NCBI GenBank assembly: GCA_039720395.1
Contig: CM077834.1
Coordinates: 5,662,607 to 5,726,606 of the forward strand
Source: Liquidambar formosana
Taxonomy: Eukaryota; Streptophyta; Magnoliopsida; Saxifragales; Altingiaceae
Length of the DNA: 64,000 bases
Direction: 5' to 3'
Part shown: in pieces, positions 50,216 through 62,665 of the stretch
How the letters are laid out: every line of letters starts with the position of its first letter
Numbering within the stretch: the first letter of the stretch is position 1
Translations under genes and position numbers: made by a program
The notes under the pieces: generated by a model
Database searches by the model: none
Told to the model about the DNA's origin: nothing
What the model saw: only the letters and a program-made list of their open reading frames with translations

Positions 50216-52984
50216 ACATTGTAGCCTCTGTTGTAGAGCCAAAAGGGCAATTTGTTGAAATTCAGTTACCCCTTTATGATTGGATTAATTTACTCTTCGT
50301 TTATGTTTAGTGGTGAGTTTAGGGGGTTTTTTTTTTTTTTTTTTCGGTAGCCTTAACTTCAATTTTTTTTTTTTTTTTTTGTCAAGCACTTCCAGTGCTG
50401 AGGTTAGGGTTTTTTTTTTCTTCGATAGCCTTAACCCCAACCTCAGATTTTTTAAACAAAGCTTTATAGTTCATCACTTTGTAAACAAAGCTTCTATCAT
50501 GGTTATTTACCAGAAATTATTTTGCCATGCACACATTAGCTTAGAGGAATGTGCATTTTCTTATGTCCCCCGAGAAATTCAGACATACTAGGTCACTTTT
50601 GTGATGATTTTAATGGAATAATCGTTCAACTATAGGCATTCCCTTCCTATCCCTATGGCCATTTGTGGAAATTGAGCAACAAGTGTCAACCTTCTATTAG
50701 TGTTTTTGATAAGAGAGTATAATCTCTGCCATGTCTTCCATAATGTCATGCCACTTCCTTTAAAGATGATTTATGACTATTGTTTTGGTTATCCCCTAAT
50801 TCGGAGGCCACAAAATGGAATCAGCCTTGTGGATTATCTAATTATATCTATAAGCATCTAAATATTGCATTTTATAAGTGCTAGTCAGATTTGGATTTAA
50901 ATCAACATGATGATGAGTACTACTAGTATTCCTTCTTAATTACATGAAACTTATATCATCTCATGATTAGCTGGCAAATCCAGATCATTCATTGAACTTG
51001 TAGGCTATGGGAGTGGTATTCTACATCATTGGTCCAATGTTGAATAATTGAAACAAAGACAAATTAAGTATATTATCACCACCTTTCGATGGGGATAACA
51101 ATTTCTTGCAGTCCATAGCTTTATCTGCTTGTGTTGTGTTATACACCTCTTGTATTGTCTTGTAATGCTTTGAAGTAATATAAGTATATAAAATATATTA
51201 TTCCAAATATAACACACATAACTAATAGGCTCATGAATTTCTTAACTGTGCTGCATTACTTCTCTACCCATGCATTTTCATACTTATTCTGCATATCATG
51301 GAATAACTAAAGCTTAAAAGTTTCCATATTTGTGCATGTTCAATAATCTCTGTTCTCTCAACGATACGAGTTATCTCAAGTTATGTGCATATGCTTTATC
51401 ATTTCCTTTGGATTACCTATTAGATCACATGCTGTAAATCAAACGATTTTAGAATAATGGGAGGCAGAGTGCCATATGTTTTCATATATGTATCAAATAT
51501 GGGATGAATTTACCTCCCTAGTTATCCTAATTTTGTTATAAAATTCTTGGTGAATGCTAGGCAATTACAATTCCCTAATAGGGTGACGCCGGATTTTAAA
51601 AAAAAATTGATACCTTGATATTGGTTTAATGGAATGATGCACAGGATATGTTGTTTTTATTTGTGATTGAGTTGTTTGATTTTGTACACGCTTGATAAGT
51701 CGATAACTTAGGATGTCCTGATTATAGACAGGGTCATGCCGGATTTTTCAAAAAATTAGGTGCCTTAATATATTGTTGGCTACTAAATGAATAGTTAGTA
51801 GTTGTTTGATTTTGTATAGGTTTGATAACTTGATAACTTGAAATGTCCTAATTATAGGTAGGGTTATGCTAGATTTTATTGTGATTAATTTATATGACTG
51901 ATTATAAGTGATTAATATATTATCATATTTGATCTAACATTGTTTATATAAATTTTCTTATTGCCAGATTGCTACTGAAGCAGATGTAAAAGATGAAAGC
52001 CAGAGTGAACAAACCTAAAGTTGGTTGCTGGGATTTTATTATTATTATTATTATTATTATTTTTGGGTTAGATTGCCTAAATTTAGAAAGCCATAGTGGA
52101 CAAGCCTATAGTTTTGATGAAGCTTTCAAGCAATGGTTATAAGCGATATCATGTCTTGATAGAATTTAATTGCGAGACTCTGGGGTAAGAGCAGTGGCCA
52201 AAGGAGAGTTATATAGAGATTCAATTATTTTGTAAATGCATTGTTATGGAAATTTGATTTAAAGTGAAAATTGCTTTTGTAAATTCCCAAATGAGGTTAC
52301 ACACTTGCAAATATTCCATTGATTTAATGAAAATTGCCTTTGCCATTGCCCTTTTCTTTTCAATTTTTTTTTCTCCAGATCATTTGGTTCTATCAATTTG
52401 TTGTGTGGCTCTATCAAAAATGCTTTGTTGTGTGGTTTGATGACTATTATGATTTTGTCCAATGAATTGAAGACTATTTGAGAGAATTGAGTTTTTTGGC
52501 AATGGATTAAAGACTTTTTGGAAGAGTAAATATCAAAGTTTTTTACTTTGCTATGAGATCAAGGCATGTAATTGGAATTTTTTTTTTGTGCATTTGTTAG
52601 TGCGAAATTGAAATTTCAACAACTATTAGGAGCATTAGTTAAAATGGCGTTTGAATGCATACTTATTATGGATTTTGATGTATCAAGGCACTAATTTTTT
52701 TTTGAAAATTTGGCATGAGCCTATCTATAACTAGGATATCCCAAGTTATCGACTTATTAAACCTATACAACAACGACCATTGATTCAAAAGCCAACGATA
52801 TATCCAGGCATCAATTTTTTTGAAAATCCGACATGACCCTATCTATAACTAGGATATCCCAAGTTATCGACTTAATAAACCTGTATAACATCAAACAGTT
52901 ACTCACCATTCAACCAATAAACACATCATATGGTAACAAAATCATATAGCAATAATTAATCCTAAATAGCAACAATTAGTCCCC

Positions 52985-53016
<32 letters not shown>

Positions 53017-53734
53017 GGAGTTTACATTCATCTTCAGCATATAAATCAAACCAAATCCTATAGAAATTACAACCCAAAATGAATCAAACAAAAATGATTA
53101 GGGACAAAAATCAATCTTTTCAAATCGCTCAATGTTTTGGCAATCAATTGGCAGCTCCATAGGGATTGTTCATCAACACCTGATTGGAAAAAGTGAAAAA
53201 GAGAGAATTAAACGGTAGAAGTGTTATATTGTTCATCAATATAAGAAAATGAAATAAGCAAATGGGGCATCATGCCTACCTCAATATATTGCTCGACACT
53301 TTCTATACCTATGATATTGCATGTTAAAAACAAATAACATTTGAACACACAATTCCATCCTCCAAATGGAATCAATTTAAAATTAGAGTCATTACTCCAA
53401 ATGATATATGCCAACCTGAATAAAGCCTAAATGATTTATATGTTTAATAAATCATTTATATCAAACTAACAGAATTATAGAGCCTAAAATGCATCTCATT
53501 TATATCAAACTAATAGAAAAATGTAAGGAATATAATTTACATTTTATAGAATTATCAACACTAGTTCTTATTGTTGCAATTATACCATCTAAGTGGACTC
53601 AACTGAACTGAATATTCTATATGTTTAATAACAAATTAAGCTAGCACATTCCATCCATATGTCCAAGATTAACACAAGAACTAAAGAAATCAACTTTCAA
53701 TAATACTCATGAAGGCATAATGAATTTTTTTTAG

Positions 53735-54642
53735 CAGCACAAAAAAAAAAAAAAAAAAAAAAAAACCAAATTTATTAGCAGCACAAACAAAAAAAAAAAA
53801 AAAAAAAAAAAACCCAAATACAAAAACAAAAAATTAGCAGCAGAGTATAATAGCAATTTTTCAACTAACATGTATTGCATTTCAATCAAATTAATCCAAT
53901 CACAAAGAAATCACAGAAGAAACTAAAAAAAATTTGAGGTTATGGTTAGGGCTACCGAAAAAAAAAAAAAAAAAAAAATCCAAACAAACAAACAAACAAA
54001 CCTTACTTCACCACTGGATTTGCTTGCCGTCAGGGGAAGGAGCTTGTCGTCGATGAAGGGTAAGGAGCTCCTCAGCTGGGTCAGAATCCCAGATCTCGTC
54101 CGTAGCCGTGTCGGGTGGATGGGGGAGTTTGCTACTGCTGCTAGGTTCCGTGGGGGAGAGAAGGTAGGTACTCGCGCCAGGGGAAGGAACTTGTCGCCGA
54201 CGGGAGTTGCAGACTCTTGGGGTTTCACCTATGGCAGAAACGAGCGGGGAGAAGAAATGGGTTTTCTCCGACGAGAACACGAAGGTGAGTTTCGTTTGGT
54301 TTTGAAATGGAGAACCAGTGAGTTTCGCCTGCTGGCCGATGGGAACGCCAAGGAGAAATGGGTTTTCTCCGAGAGGAAGAGGAGAGAGAGAGAGGAGAGG
54401 GATGGATTTGGATTTTGAAACGGACTGGATCCATTTTCGTTTGGTTTTGGCTCTAAACCAAAACAACAAAACGCAGCGTTTTGTTGGTCCATTTCCATCC
54501 AAATCCCAAACGGCGTTAACGTTAAAGGCAGAAAAACTCAACTTTCATCTTAGCCGTTCAATGAAGCTCCAGCCACGTGGCAGTCAATCTACGCCTACTG
54601 GATGCTGCAGTTTGTTTGGCAAACTGCAGCAAATCCAAATCC
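53735..54642 (-). repeat. Right terminal inverted repeat of the 5.36-kb element
   Basis: Inverted copy of the left terminal repeat with a few percent differences by eye. The CT tract is far shorter here and the poly(A) runs near 53,740-53,815 are longer. Frames corresponding to MKPQESATPVGD start in both arms but diverge after about 25 residues through indels. Confidence 0.85.
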
Positions 54643-54652
54643 CTTGCTATAG

Positions 54653-55004
54653 CACTTGAAAAAGGGATTAGTAAAATTCAAATTGAAGGTGATTTAATCA
54701 ATGCGATTTGTGGTATACATGCATCAATTCATTGGAGCATAGCTAATCTCATTCAAGATATCAAGTGTCTCTTGGTTCGATTTGATCAGGTGGTTATTAA
54801 CATATATATAGGTAATCAAATAGAGTAGCTGATTGTGCAACTAATTTGGGTTATAATTGTATTAGTGAGGTTAATATATGGGAACATAAATTTCCTAAGA
54901 AATTATGAGAAGTAATCTTAGAAGATTATTGATGTCTTATTATTCCTAGATATAGACATTTTTCATTTTAATGAATTTTATATTTTTCATTTAAAAAAAA
55001 AAAA
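54653..55004 (+). pseudogene. 5'-truncated LINE, right part with poly(A) tail
   Basis: This continues the RNase H-like frame after the Mutator-like insertion: LEKGISKIQIEGDLINAICG, then SIANLIQDIKCLLVRFDQV, and after a one-base shift NRVADCATNLG. It ends in an A tail (about 54,992-55,006). The direct repeat AATCCCAAAA at 55,005-55,014 matches 48,781-48,790, delimiting the whole LINE insertion (about 0.85 kb without the nested element). Confidence 0.85.
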
Positions 55005-55014
55005 AAATCCCAAA

Positions 55015-55380
55015 ATGCTTGACTGAGATGAAGGGTCTTGAGAAATTAATGGTTAATGAAACATCCAAAACAATTCACGGAACTGCTAGTGTTTCGCAAG
55101 TAGACAACCTTTAGAATCAAGATTATTTGGATGCATTAGTAAGTCATCATCGAAGTCAAGATTCAAAATTTTTAGCCTAATCCAGCCTGTATTATTATAG
55201 TGCCAGTTTGGGCTGGGTTGCCTTTGGCTATGAATCATGCTTTAGCTCAATGTTTCAAGTTGAATTTTCCCCTAGCTATGGAGGCCTTTTGCTGACCATT
55301 AGTTTGAAGTAATAGTGCTTAAAAATCAACATAGTAAGTATGAGGATGACCGACTAATGCATCCAAATAACCACAATTTC
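55015..55380. other. Spacer right of the LINE
   Basis: Non-coding. It lies between the LINE target-site duplication and an F-box/LRR fragment. No repeat or gene was identified. Confidence 0.35.
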
Positions 55381-55890
55381 AAACCAGATAGGGATATCGG
55401 TTTATTAGCTTTGTTTACAGTGTCTTCCTTTTATGTGCCTCTTAACTCCATAGTCAAATTTGAAATCAAATGTGGCCGACCTATGCTTCAAACTCAAGTA
55501 AACGACTGGATATTGACTGTATTGAATCTTAAAGTTGAGGAACTTCACATGTGTTTTCTAATGCCTCCACTGAGGAAATTGCTTTGATGGAAAATCCAAA
55601 TCAATTTCCAAAGTTAATTTCAAACAAGTTAACGTTTGGCTACAATGAAGATCTTTCATTTGATGTCAGTGGAGTTTTTAGGTGAAGAATGCACAATGAA
55701 GCTCTGTATGGGCTGCCGGGCTGCCCCACGATGGAAAAACTGGTAATCCAAAGGACATTTTGGGATAAGCAATGGAATTTTTGCGTTTTAATGCCTATGC
55801 TAAAAAGGTTGCACGTTCACTTTTCTGTGGATCTATCAACACACGCACAAAACTTGGAGCAAGAGTACATGCTATTTGTGGGATCTATTA
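55381..55890 (+). pseudogene. F-box/LRR fragment H (plus-strand type)
   Basis: The reading NSIVKFEIKCGRPMLQTQVN, then DWILTVLNLKVEELHMCF, resembles the segment of genes F and G around IDRLRLKCGSNVDASRVDAW and IRELDLCF. After a stop, LPGCPTMEKLVIQRTFWDKQ resembles the SCPVLEDLVLRLCGWEN segment. The F-box and FBD are absent, and stops interrupt the frame. It abuts copy 4 of the duplicated block. Confidence 0.55.
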
Positions 55891-55892
55891 AG

Positions 55893-56222
55893 CCATTTAG
55901 TGAAGCAATATCTGTAAAATTTTAGAACATGGAAGGTAATTTGCTGATAATTAAAGTACATTGTTGGTGTCTAGGTTTAAAAACTTCAATCATTCAATAT
56001 GGCCCTCCAAATTTTACACCCAATTATGGGAAAATTTTCTCCATTTATGGAAATTTTACACCCACTCAATTTGTTGAATTTAGAAATTAAAGAAACACCA
56101 AATGTGTTGGCTAGACGCAGTTTATTATAGTATTTAATCGCGGTAGTAATCATCCTTAATTTTGTATTCGCAAAAGGAAAAGGCATTACAGGAAAGTAAA
56201 CAAAATTCATGTTTTGCGACAA
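55893..56222 (+). repeat. Dispersed duplicated block, copy 4 (partial)
   Basis: Contains GAAGCAATATCTGTAAAATT, GAATTTAGAAATTAAAGAAA and GTTGGCTAGACGCAGTTTAT, matching the middle of copies 1-3. It lacks the SGP fragment and the GACGCAAAG end. It is followed by a near-identical copy 5. Confidence 0.7.
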
Positions 56223-56544
56223 TCAAAAAATAAAAGATAATAAAATATAAAAGAAAAGATGATAAATTTTAATAAAATAGAAGGAGTGATTAATACACTA
56301 ACAAAATAAAAATAAAAAATTCATTCCACATAAAGACATTTACACTTGCTAAATGCAAACTGCATTATACCACCACGGGACAAATAATTCATATAATTGT
56401 ATCTTGAGCACATGCATCTATCACAAAGAATAACTCCGATATTTTTTTTTTCCTTTTTTTTTTTTCGATTTTATGTTAAAGTAGAGATGAACCCCTAACT
56501 TAACCTATCTTATCCCACTTAATCATGGGAAAATTTTCTCCATC

Positions 56545-56875
56545 TATGGAAGCAATATCTGTAAAATTTTATGAATATGGAAGGTAATTTGCTGATATTA
56601 AACTACACAGTTGGTGTTTAGGTTTAAAAACTTCAATCATTCAATATGGCCCTCTAAATTTTACACTTAATCATGGGAAAGTTTTCTTCATCTATGGAAA
56701 TTTTACGTCCACTCAGTTTGTTGGATTTAGAAATTAAAGAAACACCTAAATGTATTGGCTAGACGTAGTTTATCATAGTATGTAATCGTGATAATAATCA
56801 TTCTTAATTTCATCTTCACAAAAGGATAAGACATTATAGGAAAGTATACAAAATTCATGTTTTGTGACAACCAAA
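56545..56875 (+). repeat. Dispersed duplicated block, copy 5 (partial)
   Basis: Direct repeat of copy 4, about 650 bp downstream, including the AAAATTCATGTTTTG end. Flanking stretches (about 56,290-56,510 and 56,890-57,080) are also similar to each other (TTGAGCACATGCATCT, CACAAAGAAT, CCCCTAACTTAACCTA), so a unit of about 0.6 kb is tandemly duplicated. Confidence 0.7.
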
Positions 56876-57080
56876 AATGAAGAGATGATTAATTTTAATG
56901 AAAAGGAAAGAGTAGCTAATACACTAATAAACAAATCACTTCATATAAAGACATTTGCTGGATTTTATAATTCAAATAATTATTATATCTTGAGCACATG
57001 CATCTGTCACAAAGAATTACTCCCATCCTTTTTTTTTTTCTCAATTTACATTAAAGTGGAGTTAAACCCCTAACTTAACC

Positions 57081-57463
57081 TACCTTATCCCACACCACCC
57101 ATAATTTCCGATATCAAAATGGTTTATGACCAAGTAAATGTATTTTTAATTGTTGTCCAAAATAGGATAAATCTTTTTTAGGCAAATCGCTTAGTACAAA
57201 ATCTCCAATTTTTTCCCACCATCCCCTTCTTTTTTATTACCAATGCAGTGGCCTTATTAGGAGTAATTCCTAAGAAGGATGCTTTGACTATCAACTTGTT
57301 TTTGTTTGTAATAGTTTATAGTAAAGTTAGTAGTCAATTCGTTATAAGTCAATAGTCAGAAAAATTACTACGAAAGAGTGGAATGCATTGGTAATTTCCC
57401 CCTTTTTTTTTCTTTCTTTCTTTTTTTTTTTTTTTTGGGTAAACCCCACCTACCCCGCTTCAC
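57081..57463. other. Upstream flank of the tryptophan synthase gene
   Basis: Non-coding, with poly(T) runs near 57,401-57,436. No transposon boundary recognised. The proximal part should contain promoter elements. Confidence 0.4.
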
Positions 57464-57476
57464 TATAATATAAAAA
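57464..57476 (+). promoter_or_regulatory. TATA-like element of the tryptophan synthase gene
   Basis: TATAATATAAAAA lies about 130 bp upstream of the ATG at 57,597, implying a leader of roughly 100 bp. Confidence 0.5.
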
Positions 57477-57596
57477 CCAAAACGTTAGAATATTATATAG
57501 ACCACCGCCGACCCTCTTTGGAGCCTCTCTGGTCAAGAATATACCCACCAAAAAAATCTTACATCCATTCCAGAAGCTCTCCAAACACTCCTCTTC

Positions 57597-59300
57597 ATGG
57601 CCGTCTCTACAAGCTCTGCCTACGGAACCCATATACAGAAACCCTACATTTCTTCATTTTCGCCCGTAAATTTACCCTCCAAGTTGAAGAAATTTACAAT
57701 CCACCCGTCCGCCTTTAAAGCTCCTCGGATCTGCTGTACTCTCACCAGAGACTCCTCTCTCCAAATGGAGAACAAGAGCGAACCTGAACCGACGGTTCAT
57801 CTCCGACCCGACTCGTTCGGCCGGTTTGGGAAATTTGGCGGGAAGTATGTCCCGGAAACCCTCATGTACGCGCTCACCGAGCTCGAATCGGCGTTTCATG
57901 CTCTTGCCGGAGACGAAGATTTTCAGGTTCTGTTTTTTATTAGATGTTTTGAGTTGATTTTTTATTTTTTGGTTTTGTGAAAATACTTTCGATGTTATTT
58001 TTTGTTTTTGATTAGATATTTTGGTTTTATAAAAATACGCTCTGTTTGTTGCTGAGAAATTAGGTAACAAATAGGGAAATCTATTTCTGAATGTAATGTT
58101 TTAGTTGGTTTGTTTTGGAGAAAAGGGACAGGTTGCATCAATTTAGTGAAGTAGTTGTATCAGGCTCAGATGAGGGAAATAATGAAAATTCAAAATTCAA
58201 AACCTTTAATTTTTATTTTGATTCCTAGTTTCTACATTTTGTCGGAAACCAAAGGGTGTGTCCGGGAAAATGGGGATTCATAAAATTGTGGAAGAAAATG
58301 AGGGTATTGTAGCTTTAGGGTGAGTCTTGTATAAATATTGAGTTTCATATCATTGTTCTATGTCATGGATGTGTTTGCATAATGTGAGATTATTGAGATT
58401 TTGACCATACCTAACTCATGGAAAGCGGCATTCCAAAATGAGAATCGGATGTGGCTCTCCATTATTTTGAGTGATTATAGGAGTTGTTGTTAACAGAGTA
58501 ATAAGTTTAAGGAAAATGCTGGGGAACCTGTATACATTAAATCCAATTTATGGGTTCCCTAGCACTGCAATTCTGTCTCTGAAAAGTAATAAATTTATTC
58601 TGCTGTGAACATAAAGGTACTGGGAGTTTATATGAATTACAATTTTAATTTTTAACATTACACATATGTTGATACAAAGTAGGTTGAATTGGGTTCTGTT
58701 TCTTTCAAGGTCTTACTGCTTATTGGTCGCTCCATCTCTCTCTCTCTATCTATACTACCTATAAAAAGATGAATGTAAGAAAAACTTTTGATTGACTAAT
58801 ATACCCTTATTTTAATTTTTAAATACACAACTACCCGCCCTTCTGCATATATAGGAAATATAGTAATATGGAAATTATAATTCTAAAACGCATACCTTAA
58901 TATATTCTAAAACACATACCTTAATATATAATATACAAATAGGAATTCAAAAGAAATGGAAACTATAATTCCTATATAATAAATAAATAGCCGGATTGTT
59001 TCTCCATCAAGAGTAGCTTCAACCTTCTCTCTACCTTTTCCATTAACGGCGACTTCTCCATTCTCTGGTTAACGGCAACTTCTCCCTTCTATTATGATTA
59101 TAAGTTTGATTTTTGATGAATTTTTAAGTTAGATAGATGAATTTATAATCATAATAGGTGAAAAATCATTCGAAACGAAATACCTATAGTTCTGAGAAAC
59201 CGTTTAGACTCATTAATATAAAATCTTTATGTATTTATTATTTTGTATAACTAATATTATTTAAAAATATTCACGTGCAACGCACGTGTGCTATATCTAG

Positions 59301-59337
<37 letters not shown>

Positions 59338-62300
59338 ATTTATGTATCAGCAATTCAGCATTGCTAATTTGTCATATATATATTAATGGTTGCAGAAAGA
59401 ACTAGCTGGGATTTTGAAAGACTATGTTGGCAGGGAGAGCCCCCTTTATTTTGCAGAGCGTCTTACAGAGCACTATAAACGTCCCAATGGTGAAGGGCCA
59501 GACATATACTTGAAGAGGGAAGATCTTAACCATACCGGTGCTCACAAAATCAATAACGCTGTTGCCCAAGCTTTGCTCGCCAAACGTTTGGGGAAAAAAC
59601 GGATTATTGCTGAAACTGGAGCGGGTCAGCATGGAGTTGCGACTGCCACTGTTTGCGCTCGGTTTGGTTTGGAGTGCATCGTATATATGGGTGCCCAAGA
59701 CATGGAGAGACAGTCACTGAATGTTTTCAGAATGCGGCTTCTTGGGGCTGAGGTTTGTTAGCTATAGTTGACATATGTTGCTTTTACTGGTGGTTTACAT
59801 TGTTATTTGCATCAGTTACCTGCTTGTGCAATTGTCAATGCAGTTGCTTTTTCCATTATTGCTTCTTTCGATTGTAAATTGCATTTTTCCTGTACAGGTT
59901 AGAGCAGTCCATTCTGGGACAGCCACTCTAAAGGATGCTACATCAGAAGCTATACGAGACTGGGTGACTAATGTTGAGACCACCCATTATATATTGGGGT
60001 CTGTTGCTGGGCCACATCCTTACCCTATGATGGTTAGAGAGTTCCATGCAGTGATTGGTAAGGAAACAAGAAAACAAGCATTGGAAAAATGGGGTGGGAA
60101 ACCAGATGTGCTGGTTGCATGTGTTGGTGGAGGTTCAAATGCCATGGGACTCTTTCATGAGTTTGTTGATGACAAAGAAGTTAGGTTGATTGGTGTGGAG
60201 GCTGCTGGTTTTGGCTTAGATAGTGGTAAGCATGCTGCTACTTTGACTAAAGGAGAGGTTGGGGTACTGCATGGAGCTATGAGCTATTTATTGCAGGATG
60301 ATGATGGGCAAATAGTTGAGCCTCATTCCATTAGTGCAGGGTAAGAATGTGAATTGACTTTCTTGTTGTTACTTTAGTTGAGTTGTGACTTTTTTCTCTG
60401 GATTCCACCTTGACTCAACTCAGGAAAGCCTTAATCCCAACTACTAGAGGTTGGCTATGTGAATCCTTTTTGGGCATTCAACTCTTTCTGGATCTATATA
60501 CCCTGTTAAATGATAAATCCTTGGTAACCATGTCTTTTCTTACTTTCTCTGCTCACATTCTTTTTAGACTCCATCTTGTCCTATTGGTGCCTTCAACTTG
60601 AATGAAATCACTCCTTGAGTAATTCGTACTGGTGTGTTCAAATTGTTGCACATGGTCAAACCATTGTAGATGACTTTCCCTCATCTTGTCCTTAACTGCT
60701 GCCACCATCTTTAACTTTTTTGAAATGCATTCATTTTTCATTCTACTTTTTCCTATACAGTCACTCATTTATCTTGCATCCTCATTATGGGTACACAATT
60801 TGAATAGCGCTGTATTCTACATTTCTACCTAACTGTATAAATTTCTCTTATTTATGTAGCTTGGATTACCCTGGAGTTGGACCAGAGCACAGTTTTCTGA
60901 AAGATATGGGACGAGCTGAATACTATAGCGTCACTGACGAAGAGGCATTGGAAGGTATGGAAATCCTACTTGGTTTCCTTTTTGGGGTTTTTCAGATATA
61001 TAATCCCTGATGCCAGTAATTGCTTGTTGCTGATTGACTAAAAATAAATGTTTGTGTACATGTATTTTTCCTGATTTCATTCTCAAGGGGATTTAGTATT
61101 TCTTCTTGGAATCCCTAACCTAGAAATTAGTCTTCTATTTCTTAAGAATCTGATGCCTCATCCAATTGCATGGAATTTTGAAGCTTTATTCATAAGCCTC
61201 GAAGAACATACTTATTAATGCAGAATTATCTAATATGTCATATTCTTTCTCTTATTTGTTAGTTTATTTACTTCACCGTTTCCTTTTTGTAGTGCTGTTG
61301 CCTTTGAATAATTATCATCTTTGGTAAAAGGATCATGATCTCAAGCTTGTGAATTTCGATCTTCTTGTTTTAATCTAATTTCTTTTTCTGTGGTTGCTTT
61401 ACAAATCCGTTATTTCATAGGCTATTGGAATCTTTTCCTCTTCTGGATTTTTTATTTTTATTTTTAATTTCTTTCCCCCAATGATGTTGGGTCTCTTAGT
61501 AATGGAACAACTAGGGACAAGAAACATTTCTTGTTTCGGCAGCTGAAACAAATCTGCAAATTCCCAAAAAGTTTATTGATTTGGGAATTTGGTCCATTTC
61601 ATCCATATCTTTAGTTATTTTACAGTACAATCCTGTTCAGCATAAAAGTTTATTGATCTCAATTGCATGTTAACATTGTTTATATCAATTTGAACGTTGC
61701 AACTGTGATTCTTGTTATGTATGACTTAATTGCCTTGGAGACACTGAACAAAATATGTTTGCTACCGTGATTAATATAAATGGATGTATTATCATAAAAA
61801 ATGTGTATAAATAATCCGTTTTTCTTTTGGGGCTAGTGATCATTGCCGGGGTAAATTCTTGTTCTTTTACACTACAAATTTTTGTATGTCTCGTAAAACT
61901 GATTTTTGTACTCTGAGTCTGGTGACTAGGAGAAATTCACATAATATCCCCCTGTGCTTGAACTTTTAGTGTTGTGACAAATTGAAAAAATCAATTTCAT
62001 TCAATTTTACATGTCCCGCAGACCTTATAGTTAACTGTTATCTCGAATCATATTCTATGAGTTGGAGAGAATTTCAAACTGGTTCAATTTTTGTGTGTAT
62101 TACTCCGAAGGGGTGCATTGGAATGTTTCCCCAGTATGACTGTTCAATGACATTTTGAGTTTGTGACTGGCTTAATGAATTATTGAAAGTCTCAACAGGG
62201 TTTAGGAAATTCCTAGAGGAATTCTATTAACTTTCTATCTGTATGTTTTCAACCGATGGTGAGGTTCTCAGATAGCTTTTGTTTCTGTAATATATGAGCG

Positions 62301-62665
62301 CACGTTTTTTGCTCTGATAACCATTTACTGCATCCACATTTAACTATAGTTATTATATTTTTATCAAAGGTTCGAGTTATTAATTCCTTCCCTCTTCATT
62401 AGCCAAAGTAGGAAAAAAGAATAAATCCTTCCCCCTTATTTCCCCTATCCTTTTCTAATCATTGATTTTACTTTATTTTGCATATGCAGCTTTCAAAAGA
62501 CTGTCTCGACTAGAGGGCATAATCCCTGCTTTGGAGACATCACATGCACTGGCTTATTTGGAGCGTCTGTGCCCGACTCTCCCAAATGGAACTAGGGTTG
62601 TCGTCAATTGCAGTGGCAGAGGGGATAAGGACGTCCAAACTGCAATTAAGTATATGGAAGTTTGA
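57597..62665 (+). CDS. TSB: Tryptophan synthase beta subunit, chloroplast
   Basis: Five exons, 57597-57926, 59396-59752, 59898-60340, 60860-60954 and 62490-62665, join to 1401 nt (466 residues) with GT-AG introns. The enzyme is pyridoxal-phosphate dependent and condenses indole with L-serine to tryptophan, in a complex with the alpha subunit. Residues 1 to about 60 are Ser/Thr-rich and basic, a probable plastid transit peptide. The mature part starts near [20 protein letters not shown]. The PLP lysine is in [10 protein letters not shown] (about K161), the catalytic glutamate in AETGAGQHG (about E183), and the phosphate-binding loop is GGGSNAMG (about 306-313). The C-terminal [12 protein letters not shown] is intact. 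Length and motifs fit plant TSB1-type enzymes. No frame damage is seen. Intron 1 carries a Helitron and intron 3 an antisense LINE tail. Confidence 0.97.
58749..59300 (+). mobile_element. Non-autonomous Helitron in TSB intron 1, 552 bp
   Basis: The 5' end is TCTATACTACC preceded by A. The 3' end is CTAG followed by T, with a 7-bp-stem hairpin (CACGTGC/GCACGTG, 59,272-59,288) 12 bases before the terminus. A TC start, CTRR end, subterminal hairpin, insertion between A and T and lack of TSD are the Helitron hallmarks. No Rep/helicase coding sequence is present. Confidence 0.8.
59301..59338. repeat. (TA)n(TG)n microsatellite
   Basis: Alternating TA followed by about 11 TG units directly abuts the 3' end of the Helitron in TSB intron 1. 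Confidence 0.9.
60408..60770 (-). mobile_element. RTE-type LINE 3' end in TSB intron 3
   Basis: On the minus strand about 60,553-60,768 reads [15 protein letters not shown] and a basic end, matching the REnRLRWFGHVqR-like C-terminus of plant RTE-clade LINE reverse transcriptases. It is followed by the typical 3' tail (complement of CTTAATCCCAAC and GGTTGGCTATGTGAATCC at 60,429-60,462). It is truncated at the 5' side and lies antisense to TSB. Confidence 0.7.

Larger units (their letters stand above)
49288..54642. mobile_element. Mutator-like element, 5355 bp, with long terminal inverted repeats
   Basis: A perfect 10-bp duplication, CTTGCTATAG, flanks it at 49,278-49,287 and 54,643-54,652. 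The ends are inverted copies for about 0.9 kb (GGATTGGGATTTGCTGCAG on the left; GGATTTGGATTTGCTGCAG as complement of the right). Long, highly similar terminal repeats and a 9-10 bp TSD are Mutator-like features. The internal 3.5 kb (about 50,216-53,734) has no recognisable transposase. It contains several direct and inverted copies of a motif around AAGTTATCGACTTATTAAAC, and (ATT)n tracts near 52,040 and 52,990. Non-autonomous, or an autonomous element that has lost its gene. Confidence 0.9.
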